Source: Buddleja alternifolia
Taxonomy: Eukaryota; Streptophyta; Magnoliopsida; Lamiales; Scrophulariaceae
Direction: 5' to 3'
NCBI GenBank assembly: GCA_019426215.1
Contig: CM033408.1
Location: forward strand, 31,971,953 to 32,035,952
DNA: 64,000 nt
In this document: positions 24,733-36,300 of the stretch, piece after piece
How the letters are laid out: the number at the start of each line of letters is the position of its first letter
How positions within the stretch are numbered: the stretch's first letter is position 1
The notes under the pieces: model-generated
The model's input: the letters and a program-made list of their open reading frames with translations, nothing else
What the model was told of the DNA's origin: nothing
Databases searched by the model: none
Program-made: the position numbers and the translations under genes

Positions 24733-25467
24733 CTCTGTTTCGAATTTCAAGTAATAATGACTGTAAATTGAATCAAACGTCGAATACAAACACTACGATT
24801 CTTCAAGGAGCTGATTAAACTGCGTTAAGCTTTGAATCTATATATATATATATGTATATGTATCATATATATATAATCGGAAGAGTTCATTCGGAAGAAG
24901 CTAAAATGAAACGATTAGAATATGAAGATGAAAATGATAGAGATAGAGATTAGGGCACGATCTATGATTTTGCGGTGATGTAGATCTTATTTCGAACCAT
25001 TAATAATTAGTATTATTTATTTAATTAGATAATGTTATAATAGTATTTTTAGTCTTACTTTTTCGATAAAATGCAAATTCCTTTCTTAGCCCATACCCTG
25101 AGTTAAAGAATAATACTAACTAGAGGAAAATAAGAAGATTAGAGAAGGCGAAATTTGGAAAAGGAAAAAGGTGATCGACATACAAAGTCATATAATTCGA
25201 TAAATAAGTGCCACCAACTATTGCGACGTGGCATTTGGAGTTTTTATTTTAATTTTCAATTGGTGTGTTGTACGTTTGTAAGGAACTTAGGTGTACCAAA
25301 ATTACTTGAGATAAGTATTCAATTATTTATCATAGATTATATTACACATGATTTAGTATTTATTTATAAAGTGGGCTACGAAATAAAATATTATTTTGCA
25401 ATACAAGGTTTTGCTAGAATGACTATGAAGATATTAATAGACTTCGTATGTACAATCTAGTCTGTAA
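24733..25467. other. 5' region of the synaptotagmin gene and intergenic DNA
   Basis: Bases up to about 24960 should contain the 5' untranslated region and core promoter of the minus-strand synaptotagmin gene. A TA-rich tract at about 24839-24875 is a plausible TATA region. Beyond this no gene was recognised. Confidence 0.35.
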
Positions 25468-25792
25468 CGGCACTTTGGTACAAGGGAAATAGAATGTTAG
25501 GAAAGAACATTCTTAATTTTTTAAACTCACTTCTTGTTTGGTACAATTGGGACAAGCGAGATTGCAGTGTTCATGAATAGTTCATTCCCACTAAAAGTGG
25601 AAATACTCATTCCTCATCCAATGATGAGGGATGATTATTCCCACTTAAGTGTGAATGAGTAGGAATCATGACAAAAAAGGAAATTTTAACCAAACATTTC
25701 CAAATTCATGAATTATGATATATATTAATTAAACAATTAACAAAAGAAAACTAAATATGAAAATATATATATAAAGATGTATTTATTTATAC

Positions 25793-25824
<32 letters not shown>

Positions 25825-26650
25825 TCAAAGTTTATCTATATTTCTAGAATAAATAGTATGTTATAAATATTAGATATACATATATAAAATATTTATACAA
25901 TAAATTGTTGCAGCGATAATTTACATATTATATATATATATGTAGTAAATATAATATTAATAATATATGGCGTATCTTTAAACTTTAAATATATATATGT
26001 ATTAAAGTGTATATTTGACACGTATAAGTTCTATATACAAGTGAATTTGTGCATATATATGTATAAATACACACACATATACAAGTCATATGTTATACTT
26101 ATAGATTATATTCTATCTACATTATATATTCTATGGTATATATATATACATATATGAATTACATAATTATATTTATAAGTATACATGTACCACATAGATA
26201 AAAATACAAAGATGGTTTTATAGATAAATGTATATATAATATTTTGTTCATTATTTTCCATTATGTATAGATATATGGGTAGACATTTAATATATTTGTA
26301 TTTATCATACATATTTAATTATTCATAGATAAATATTCATAACTGTTGTATATATTTTAATTAATATGTATTTCATTAGTTATTATACATAATATTTATA
26401 TTTGGATATATTCATTTATATTATAATTATTAGTATAAATAAGTATATATTAGTTAAACAAATAAAATTTTATTTGAGTTCAATCGTGTATTTAAGTCGA
26501 CCAAACAAAGGATAGAGTTAGACTACTCCAACACAGTTTCAGTCCATACATGTAGCTAAACAACAGATTGAAAAAAACCATTCCACGTGGAATCTCTTTT
26601 CTCTGGATTAAGCTTTCCTGGAATGATCAGTCTTCGTACCAAATGTGTCG
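25468..26650. mobile_element. PIF/Harbinger-type element without transposase, about 1.18 kb
   Basis: The left end reads CGGCACTTTGGTAC and the right end GTACCAAATGTGTCG, giving terminal inverted repeats of about 15 bp with two or three differences. TAA sits on both sides (25465-25467 and 26651-26653), the trinucleotide duplication preferred by PIF/Harbinger elements. The interior is extremely AT-rich with no transposase frame. Its left part carries a palindrome of its own (attcccacttaa words, about 25590-25665), which may be a nested element. Confidence 0.65.
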
Positions 26651-26784
26651 TAAGATGTTGACACATGTCTAGAATCAACAGTGCTTGAGACAGACTTGCT
26701 CATGAATAATGTTGAACCACAAGCTCCTTGTACAGGCCTTTACCCAACAACAATTAATGGGTTTTGGATTTGGAGCAATTTTTA

Positions 26785-28142
26785 GGTTGACACGGATAGT
26801 GAGGGGTTACGCTCTCTAATCATCAGGGTCATTTGTATTCAAGTATGAGTATGGAGAAAATACTCCACATCGAATATAGTAATTAGTATAACCCATTAGT
26901 AAATTTGAAATATGAATGTTATGTGCGTTATTGTTTATAAGTCGAAAGGCAATAATATAATAAGATTTGGCTTCCTTTAAAGTCATGCAGATAATATGGT
27001 AGAAAAATACAATTAACATAATAAAAAGTGAGTTGGCATCCAGGAGGTTAAAGGGTGATATTTATGGGGTAAGACTTACCGTTCTTTGCCCTGAATCGTA
27101 CATGTGTGATGGTCCTTGTGTACAGGGGTGGGTTGGGATATCGGGTTCGAGTAGAAATTTTCTCCACCCAATAGCTACCCAAAAAATTCGGGCACCCGAA
27201 GTTTCAGGCATCGGGTACCCGGTGTCTTGCAAGTGAGAACTGAAGGCCTCTGTCTTGACTTCTAATGCATCAAATCATGCCAAATTCATTTTTTTATCTC
27301 TCTCTCTCTCTCTCCCTTTTAATATTCAAATATAATTTATTAATCCATTTAAAATAAATGAATAAAAATTAACAATTAATTAATTAATTTATAATTTATA
27401 ACAACTAATCAACAACTTACCGCATATGAAATGAGAATTGACAATAAATGAGATAACTCATTCTATTAAATTAATGTTAAGTCGAAGTGTCCAGCACAAG
27501 TTAAACAACAATCTAATTACAAGTCAAACATCAACACCAAATATAAATCTTCTATTACATTTAACAACTAATTCAAATAAAATTACAACTCAACTTAAAA
27601 TTTTAGTTGAATTACAAGCAGCGTGTGTCTTTTGTGTATTTTAATATATATTTGGTTGATTTTTTGGGTACCCAATGGGTAAATTGGGTAGGAAGTTACT
27701 ACACGATACCGACCTGATTTAGAATTTTGGGTTCGGGTATTACCCGATACCTGAAATTCTGCAAAAAAAAGAACAAAAAAAATCCCACCCAATGAGGTGG
27801 GTACCCGAAAACTCGACCCAAACGTCCACCCTTACTTGTGTGCCATTCGACACGATTAGACCTGTGATACTCAGTTAATGAGCTGATGCGTTCGGCCCTC
27901 ATTCCATGTTTCGGTCGAATTGTCCAATTGAGTCGAATAGATCAAGTCAACCCACTTCAATCTTGGGCCTCCCAATTTGAGCATTGTGGATTGGTTGGCT
28001 ATGGGTGTTTTAGCCCATATCAAAACTAGATGTAAGGACATAAATTTCATTTATATAAATAGAGCGAGATACACAAAATTCCAATTCCGCTTTGTAGATT
28101 CTTTTAGGCAAAATACAAAATTTACATAAACTTGGCACTATC
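26785..28142. repeat. Segmental duplication, copy A (carries an hAT insertion)
   Basis: In order it shares with copy B (28330-29025): atagtgaggggttac, a tatggtagaaaaa segment, gtgatatttatggggtaag, actcagttaatga, cccttcat/ccatgtt, aattgtccaattgagtcgaa, caatcttgggcctcccaatttgag and gagatacacaaaattcc. Copy A is longer mainly because it contains the hAT MITE at 27123-27834. No protein is encoded. It could also be read as the two long terminal repeats of a very degraded retroelement. Confidence 0.7.
27123..27834. mobile_element. hAT MITE inside duplication copy A, 712 bp
   Basis: Ends are CAGGGGTGGGTTGGG and, at the other side, GTCCACCCTTA (reverse complement TAAGGGTGGAC). CTTGTGTA (27115-27122) and CTTGTGTG (27835-27842) flank it, a 7-of-8 target duplication of hAT size. 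Subterminal parts repeat gggtacc/gggttc words in both orientations, like the element at 12005. The interior is AT-rich without a gene. Confidence 0.75.
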
Positions 28143-28329
28143 TCATTGAAAAATTCTTTTTTGGAGCGTGCTCGACTTATTCAAGTGCAATTCATGACTT
28201 AAGTGATTAGTCACATGATAAATATAATTAGCTCACTTAATAAATTATATTTGAGAATTGACAAAAAAATAAAATTATATTTGAGATCAGTTAAATTCGG
28301 TTCGAGCTATAATTTCACACAAATTATTG

Positions 28330-29025
28330 GCTTGGCATTGATAGTGAGGGGCTACACTCTAAGCAAACCGTAGTTTAATCAACAAAATTAGTGTTAAAAA
28401 AATCGAACCGAACCGCACCGGTCATTTTACCGTAATACTCATATTTGTAGTTTTATTTAATATTTGTATGAATTGTGTTATATCTTTTACATGAGAATCA
28501 ACATTTGTGCTTGAATATGGTAGAAAAAGTCCAACGAATATAATAAAAAATGAATGTTTTATAACCCTATAATACACTTTACAAATCCTTTTGGATTTTA
28601 CGTCTAGGACGCTAAAGGGTGGTATTTATAGGGTAAGGGTCACTATTCTTGTCCTTATATAATAATATGTAAACTATAGACGCCATTTTCTTGTGAATTA
28701 TCATTATCTTTTTATAATAACAAAACTAGATTGGCAAAATGTAAAATAATACTCAGTTAATGATTTACAAAACCGCAATTTCAAATTTTATTTTCTCCAA
28801 ACCGGTGTGTGTTGCCCTTCATGCCATGTTTGGGTGGAATTGTTCAATTGAGTCGAACTAATCCAATCCGTCCATTTTAATCTTGGGTCTCTCAATTTGA
28901 GTATTGCCATGTCGTTACAATTAAATGTAACGACATAAAATTCATTTACATAAATAGAGTGAGATACACAAAATTCCAAATTCATAATTGTAAATTTTTT
29001 TAGGCAAATACAAAATTTACGTACA
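28330..29025. repeat. Segmental duplication, copy B (without the insertion)
   Basis: Diverged partner of 26785-28142. At the point where copy A carries the hAT MITE, copy B reads ttttcttgtgaattatc (about 28686-28702), which resembles an unoccupied target cttgtgNN. It ends at the foldback element that starts at 29035. Confidence 0.65.
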
Positions 29026-29034
29026 CTTGGAATT

Positions 29035-29492
29035 GGAAAAATCTCATTTTCGGTCCCGTAAGTGGTCACAAGTACACATTTAGTCCTCCGCTTTATGAAA
29101 GTCTCACATTGAGTCCCATAAGTTTTAAAGAGTCTCACTTTTGGTCCCAATCGAATACTCTGTCCAAAACTTATCGGTCAACTCCGTTAGTCAACATTTG
29201 ATCGACTCTTTCGGGGAGAATTGAAGTGTAAATGCACTCACACATGAATTATATTAATATCACGATGTTTTTATTGAATATCACGTGTCATTCAAACACA
29301 AAAATCTCTCAAAAAAAAGTCGGTCAAAATGTTGACTAACAGAGTTGACCGTTAAATTTCTGACGAAAAATTGGTTTTGGTACAAACATTGAGACTTTTT
29401 ATAACTTATGAGACTAAATATGAGGCTTTCATAAAGCGCAAGGCTAAATGTGTACTCTTGACCACTTACGGGACCAAAAATGAGATTCTTCC
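29035..29492. mobile_element. Foldback MULE-type element, 458 bp
   Basis: Very long inverted arms: from 29035 GGAAAAATCTCATTTTCGGT and onwards; the right arm in reverse complement reads GGAAGAATCTCATTTTTGGT. They continue for well over 100 bp with shared words such as cccgtaagtggtca, gtacacatttag and gtcaactc. A perfect 9-bp duplication CTTGGAATT flanks it (29026-29034 and 29493-29501). No coding frame; the long arms would give a near-perfect hairpin RNA if transcribed. Confidence 0.85.
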
Positions 29493-29594
29493 CTTGGAAT
29501 TGAAACTCGCTCGTTACTTTTTTAAGTATAGTGAAACTCAAAATCAAATCCAAAATCAATATTTAATGTTGGAGAAAACTAAGTTGAATTGCAA

Positions 29595-29683
29595 ATAGGG
29601 GTGTCCACAAGCCGAGTCTGACCAAATTTTTCGATTCAAACTCGAGCTCACGGGCTGGCCTGCGCGTTGGTCACCCCTAATTT
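29595..29683. mobile_element. Very short hAT remnant
   Basis: Starts TAGGGGTGTCCAC and ends TTGGTCACCCCTAAT, which reads ATTAGGGGTGACCAA in reverse complement. The ends match those of the longer hAT MITEs at 27123 and 62621, while the body is only about 60 bp. It is probably an internally deleted copy. No clear target duplication. Confidence 0.45.
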
Positions 29684-29939
29684 GAAGAGTTATCGCCCAA
29701 CTCACAACAAATTGGACAAACAGACCGCCTTATTATTTTGGCATCAATGTCATATTGTTTGTTAGTTGAGAATAATACCGCGTAGGAAAATGCAATAACA
29801 AAAGGTTAGAAGTTACGTAGCAAAGGTGAAGTAGAATAAGCCACCACAACACACCACACCGCAATCCGCATCAGCATCTTCTTTAGATTTTTCTTATTGT
29901 AACTTACCCAACCAGACAATACAATTACTTTCCTATTTA

Positions 29940-30317
29940 CAGTTGTATATATATATATATATATATATATATTCACTTGCCTCATTGTTATTCTTCATTT
30001 CTCAATTCTCATCATCAATCGCCATCTTCGTCTGCTGTTCTGTTTCCGATTCGCTTTAAATTTTGGTTTATTGGATTGTTCGTACTGTCAGACAGCTCGA
30101 TTCGGCGTTGATTTTAGGGTTTTTGTATCGAATTAGGGTTTCTGATTCAGCTGGAATTTGTGATTTTATCGATTTTGTTTTAGGATTAGAGGAATTATTT
30201 AGGGTTTTGTGTTGGTTCGATTCGATAGTGAAATGATACGAATTCGAGGGTTAAGCGAGAGTCTGATCGTCGCCGATTAATCGGCGAAGTGATTCACCGG
30301 AGTTGTAGTGTTATTGT
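29940..30317 (+). promoter_or_regulatory. Core promoter and 5' leader of the UPL3 gene
   Basis: A TA run at 29948-29972 is the likely TATA region, followed by a C/T-rich start zone (about 29985-30030) typical of plant housekeeping genes. Between 30110 and 30215 three AGGGTTT words (telo-box-like) occur in the leader, a motif common near the starts of ribosomal-protein and other growth-related genes. No intron splice pair was recognised in the leader. Confidence 0.45.
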
Positions 30318-33300
30318 ATGGAAACTCGGAGCCGGAAGCGGGCGGAGGCATCCACCTCAGCAGCGGTATTTGGTCCATCTACACGCGCCACCAAACGTGC
30401 TCGTCTATCTGCCACCTCTGCCGCCACATCTCCCCCCTCCTCCGACGCAGGCGTAACAGCGAACGCGCTTTCGATTTCGACTCGCTCCCGTTCCGCTGCT
30501 CGATCCGTTTCGATGGACCCCAACCCGGAGAACTCATCCGCCTCTGCTTCCACCACCCGCAGCCGCCGCGGCAAAAACCCTACTGTCAATCAAAATTGGG
30601 ATAATAATAGTAATAGCAATAGAGACAATGCTAATTTGGATAAGGGTAAAGAGAAGGAGCCTGAAATGAGACGTAAAGAAGAGAGGAGCTTAGGGCTGAA
30701 CATTGATTCACACGATGGAGACGACGATGATAACGACAGCGAGGGCGGGGTTGGGATTTTGCACCAGAATTTGACCTCTGCCAGCAGTGCTCTTCAAGGT
30801 TTGTTGAGAAAGTTGGGTGCTGGATTGGATGATTTGCTCCCGAGCTCGGCCATGGGTTCTGCTTCGTCTTCTCAACAAAGTGGGCGGCTGAAAAAGATTT
30901 TGTCGGGGTTGCGGGCTGATGGCGAGGAAGGCAAGCAAGTGGAAGCTTTAACACAGCTTTGTGATATGCTTTCCATTGGAACGGAGGATTCTTTAAGTAC
31001 ATTTTCCGTTGATTCTTTTGTTCCGGTGCTGGTGGGTTTACTTAATCACGAGAGTAATGCCGATATCATGCTTCTTGCGGCCAGGGCACTGACACACTTG
31101 GTTGATGTATTACCCTCATGTTGTGCTGCCGTGGTGCATTATGGTGCCGTCTCTTGCTTTGTCGCTAGGCTGCTGACTATTGAGTATATGGACTTGGCTG
31201 AACAGGTGAACTTCATTGTTAATGTTGGTATGATTATGAACACTGGAAACTTTTACTGGAATTTGACAATTGTTTGGATTCTGTTGCTTCCACTGTATCA
31301 TTTGATTTTAACTATGTCATCACAGCTATGTGAAATTATAGTAAATTTTTACCGTGTAAATGGTGTATTGACTTTGATTTGTTTGGAACAGTCTCTGCAA
31401 GCTCTGAAGAAGATATCTCAGGAACACCCAACAGCTTGCTTGCGTGCGGGTGCACTTATGGCTGTGCTTTCATATCTCGACTTCTTTTCCACTGGGGTCC
31501 AGGTGTGTAACTTTTCTGAATTTCATCCACTTAGATGTTGGAGTATCTGAAATAATGTTTTTTTTTCCTTTAATATTTGTCAGAGAGTGGCCTTATCGAC
31601 TGCTGCAAACATGTGCAAGAAACTACCTTCAGATGCGGCTGATTTTGTAATGGAGGCTGTTCCGTTGTTGACGAATCTCCTACAGTATCATGATGCTAAG
31701 GTTAGATATGGTACTATGCAGTTTGGTCACAAGAATGGTTAAAGTAGATTTACCAGTAGTCTGCTACTTCCCTTGTTTACCACTTATCTGCATGTTCTTT
31801 GTGTGATTCATAGGTTTTAGAATATGCGTCTATGTGCTTGACTCGAATAGCGGAGGCCTTTGCTTCATCACCAGAAAAACTCGATGAACTCTGCAATCAT
31901 GGTCTTGTCACACAAGCTGCGACCCTGATTTCATCCAGCAATTCAGGAGGGGGTCAGGCTTCCCTTACCACTTCTACGTACACGGTGAGTCAATGACTAA
32001 TTTTGGTTAATAGTTTTACGCGAGGGGTTGTAGTATAACTTAAGCTTACCTGCATGCAGGGATTGATCCGGCTTCTTTCCACATGCGCAAATGGTTCTCC
32101 TTTAGGAACAAAGTCCTTGCTCCTCCTTGGAATCAGTGGCATTTTGAAAGATATCTTATCAGGATCTGGTCTTGTGTCAAGCATGTCAGTTTCACCTGCT
32201 TTAAGCAGACCCCCAGAGCAGGTATGACCCATTTCCTTGTTCAGCTAGCCTCTTAGCCATATTTTCCATGTTTTACTCATAAATTAGATATTTTACATGC
32301 TTTAGGCCTCATGTGATTGTTCTGTTTTGATGCTTTCAACCTTTTGTTAGTACTTTACCCTTTCATTAGTTTCGTCTGTGTGTAAATTGTATTCCTAGGT
32401 GCGAAAGAATTAAGATTTAATTTACGTTGCATCTGCCAGATTTCAATCTGCCGGCGTCCTTCATGTTATTAATTTATGGTTCTTTCTATATCTTCAGATT
32501 TTTGAGATTGTGAACCTTGCAAATGAGCTTCTGCCACCACTTCCTCAAGGAACAATCTCTCTTCCAGCCAGCAGTAGTTTGTTTGTCAAAGGTTCTTTTC
32601 CTAAGAGGGGTTATGCAGGCAGCTCTGGCAAACCGGAAGACTCAAATGGGAGTGTTCAAGATGTTTCAACGCGTGAGAAACTGTTAAATGATCAGCCTGA
32701 ACTTCTGCAGCAATTCGGAATGGATATCCTTCCTGTTTTAATCCAGGTTAGTTTCAAAGGTGCAGCTTTGTATATCTATTTCATGTTTAAAGATAGTTTA
32801 TATGCAATTTGCCGTGATTTCGCATGTAGATTTATGGTTCCAGTGTGAATGGTCCTGTTCGCCACAAGTGTCTTTCAGTTGTTGGAAAACTCATGTACTT
32901 CAGCAATGCAGAAATGATCCAGTCTTTAAATAATGTTACAAACATCTCAAGGTATATGTTTTTACGGCACTTCCTTTGGCAAGATGTGTTTCTTGACTGG
33001 TAACCAGTAGAATATTTATTGGGTTTTTGGTTGTTTAGTTTCTTAGCTGGGGTTTTAGCTTGGAAAGATCCTCAAGTTTTGGTGCCTGCCCTTCAGATAG
33101 CAGAAATTTTGATGGAAAAGCTTCCAGGTACTTTCTCGAAGATGTTTGCAAGGGAAGGTGTTGTACATGCCGTGGATATGTTGATACTGACTGGATCTAC
33201 TAGTACTTCACAACCATCCTCCAATGAGAAGGATAATGATTTTATTACTGGAACATCACGGTCTAGACGTAATAGGCGACGGAGTGGTAATTCATGTTCT

Positions 33301-36300
33301 GATGCAAATCCTGCTGATGATTGTAAAAGTTCAACTCCCCATAAAGCGTCAGTCGAAATTCCAACTGTCAATTCTAGTCTTCGGGCTGCAGTTAGTGCAT
33401 GTGCAAATACTTTTAAAGAAAAATATTTTCCTTCAGATCCAGAGGCGAATGAAACTGGGGTTACAGATGATCTGCTTCGCTTAAAGAATCTTTGCATGAA
33501 ATTGAACGTGGGGAGTGATGAGCAAAAAGCTAAATCAAAAGGAAAATCAAAAGCCTCTAATACTCGACTTGCTGATATTTCTGCTAGTAAGGAGGAATGC
33601 TTGGTTGAGGTGATAACAGATATGATGGGGGAGCTTACCAGAGGGGATGGGGTGTCTACTTTTGAGTTTATTGGTAGTGGGGTTGTTGATTCTTTGCTTA
33701 ACTACCTTACCTGTGGGTATTTCTCCAAGGAGAGAGTATCTGGAGTTAATATGCCTAAGCTGCGGCAACAATTGATAAAAAGATACGTATCTTTTCTCTC
33801 TGTTGCCCTTCCTTCAAGTCTTAATGAAGGGAATGTAGTTCCCATGAGCATTTTGGTTCAAAAACTTCAAAATGCTCTGTCCTCTTTGGAGCGCTTTCCA
33901 GTTGTGCTGAGCCACACTTCGCGATCGTCTCTTGGGAATGCTCGCCTTTCTTCTGGTCTAAATGCTCTGTCTCAGCCATTCAAGCTGCGCCTTTGCAGAG
34001 CACATGGAGAAAAATCTCTCCGTGACTACTCTTCAAATGTTGTGCTCATTGATCCGTTAGCAAGTTTGGCTGCTGTTGAAGACTTTCTGTGGCCTAGGGT
34101 TCAACGAAGTGAGTCGGGTCAAAAGCCTTCAATATCTGCTGGGAACTCAGAATCTACTTCTACCCCTGCTTCTGCTACTCGACATCATTCAACTCGTGCC
34201 AGATCTTCCATTAATATAGATGATACATCCAAAAAGGATTCATCACAAGAAAAAAATTCAAGCTCGTCGAAGGCGAAGGGAAAAGCAGTCTTGAAGCCTA
34301 ACCAAGAAGAGGGAAGGGGACCCCAGACCAGAAATGCTGCTCGCAGAAGAGCAGCTCTTGACAAAGATAATGAAATGAAGCCAGTGGAAGAGGACACCAG
34401 CTCAGAGGTATGCTTATTAATGCTCCAAGAACTTTGTTGATTAAAGGACTTATTTGATTTTGATTGTCTGATATATTTACTAGCTTTTGGTGCACAAAGT
34501 GAGTAGTTTTAGTGGGTGAGGAGCGGGATCGATCTACTATTAGACCAATAAAGAACCACTTTTATGTATTCCAATTCTTCGAAAGAAGCTTGAATTAGTT
34601 AATAGTTTAGTCTTGATTTTTATGACAGCATTTCAATACTTTTATGACAATGTAGCTAGTTCAATCCTCATTTCCTTTTTGCATTTTCATAATCATATAT
34701 GAAATAGCATTAGATGAGGAGAATAAGGTAAAAATCCTGTTTCCTTGCTTTTTATTTGAAATGGGAGGAATGGGCTTTCTTGAAACCATTCTCAATTTCA
34801 GGGTCTTGCTGATGAAGCTGTAAGACCCTTGAATATATGTTCTTTTATTAAATGAGTGCTCCAGTTGCTGACTTATATAAAGATTTAAGGATTGAATTGC
34901 TTTAGAGAATTATGTCTTTGTGTTCTCTTTTGGGCCGAGGCGGGGCGGGTTGAGAGAAAGCTCCATATATGTGTGTGTGTGTGTGTGCACGCGCAAGTAT
35001 ATATACATATGTTACTTTTTCTTTTTCCTTGTATCGTCTGAGAAAAGATTTTGGGAGGCGTACATGCCATTCTGTGTATGCCTCTGGACACATACTGCTG
35101 TTTTCATCAAGCCTTTTGGAATTTAGATGTTTGTTGGCCTCAGTCAAGTATACATGTTTTGTTTTGGGTGGGGGTATGGGGGCATGCTTTAAAAGTGAAA
35201 AATGTTGACCACTTCTTTTTTAATGAAAGTTTTTTATTTTTCTGTTGCTGCGTATCTTGCGAATACCTCTGTTCCTATCACCTCTTTGAACTTCTACGTA
35301 TTAATTATTGTTTTTGTGCATGCTGCAGGATGATGAATTGGATATTACCCCAGTTGAAATTGACGAGGCTTTGGTGATTGAAGATGATGATATCTCAGAT
35401 GATGATGAGGACGATGACGATGAGGACGACGATGATGACGATGACGATGATGACAATGATGATGTATGTTACCTTATCTATCGACTAAACATACTGATCT
35501 TTGTTAAATTCTCGTAGGGGAAATATCTTGCTTGATGGGCTTAAGATCCTGGATTGGAATGCTGTTTTGGGACTTGGGAGGCACCATTATATTGTTTTGG
35601 TTGTCGAGGAGTAGGGTTCAAGAAGTATGCCCACAATTTACACTGCTAGATGTCTTAGAGGAGTATAGTGTGCATGTAAAACGGAGCCATGGATTCAGAT
35701 TGTTTATGGTTCGTCCAATGAACTGTAAGAATAGAACGAGAAAGTAACTCATATGGTGTTTGTTGAGCAATATGTTTCACCTGTATAACATGAAGAATTT
35801 ACAGGTAGTGAAAGGTGTATTCATGAATTGATCTGCATTTAAGGGGTGTGTAGTGTGTTAGAAGACGGAATAGGTACTTAAAATTACCTTTTGCCTGGTA
35901 GAGATTGCAGCGCATGTGAGACTTCATGGTTGATATGTATAATTTGTTCGAGTATGTATTATGATAATCAACTTAGGCAGTACGTTCTTCTTGAGACAAA
36001 GTACAATTGCTACACAAAAATAGTTGTCTTTCTCCAGATTGATAAATTTACTGTTCTAAGACTTTGGCTAACTAGCATCTTTGCTTTTTTCAGTTACTGG
36101 GAGATGATACTCTTCCCATTTGCACACCAGACAAAGTGCACGATGTTGAATTGGGGGACACTGTCGAAGACAGTCCTGTCCCTGCAACAAGTGATGGCCA
36201 TAACAATCCAACACGTAGTTCTACCAGCAGAGGTTCTGCTGAGTTCAGGAGTGGTAGCTCATTTGGTTCAAGGGGTGCAATGTCCTTCGCTGCTGCTGCT

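Noticed and set aside
25155..25460. A 101-codon plus-strand frame upstream of the synaptotagmin gene.
   Set aside because: AT-rich composition, no motif and no supporting splice or promoter signal.
29371..29598. Plus-strand frame of 75 codons and its minus-strand partners at 28.8-29.6 kb.
   Set aside because: They lie in the two arms of the foldback element and mirror each other because of the inverted repeat.
34920..35377. Several overlapping frames with Cys/Val repeats.
   Set aside because: They come from a (TG)n run within a UPL3 intron (34408-35328).
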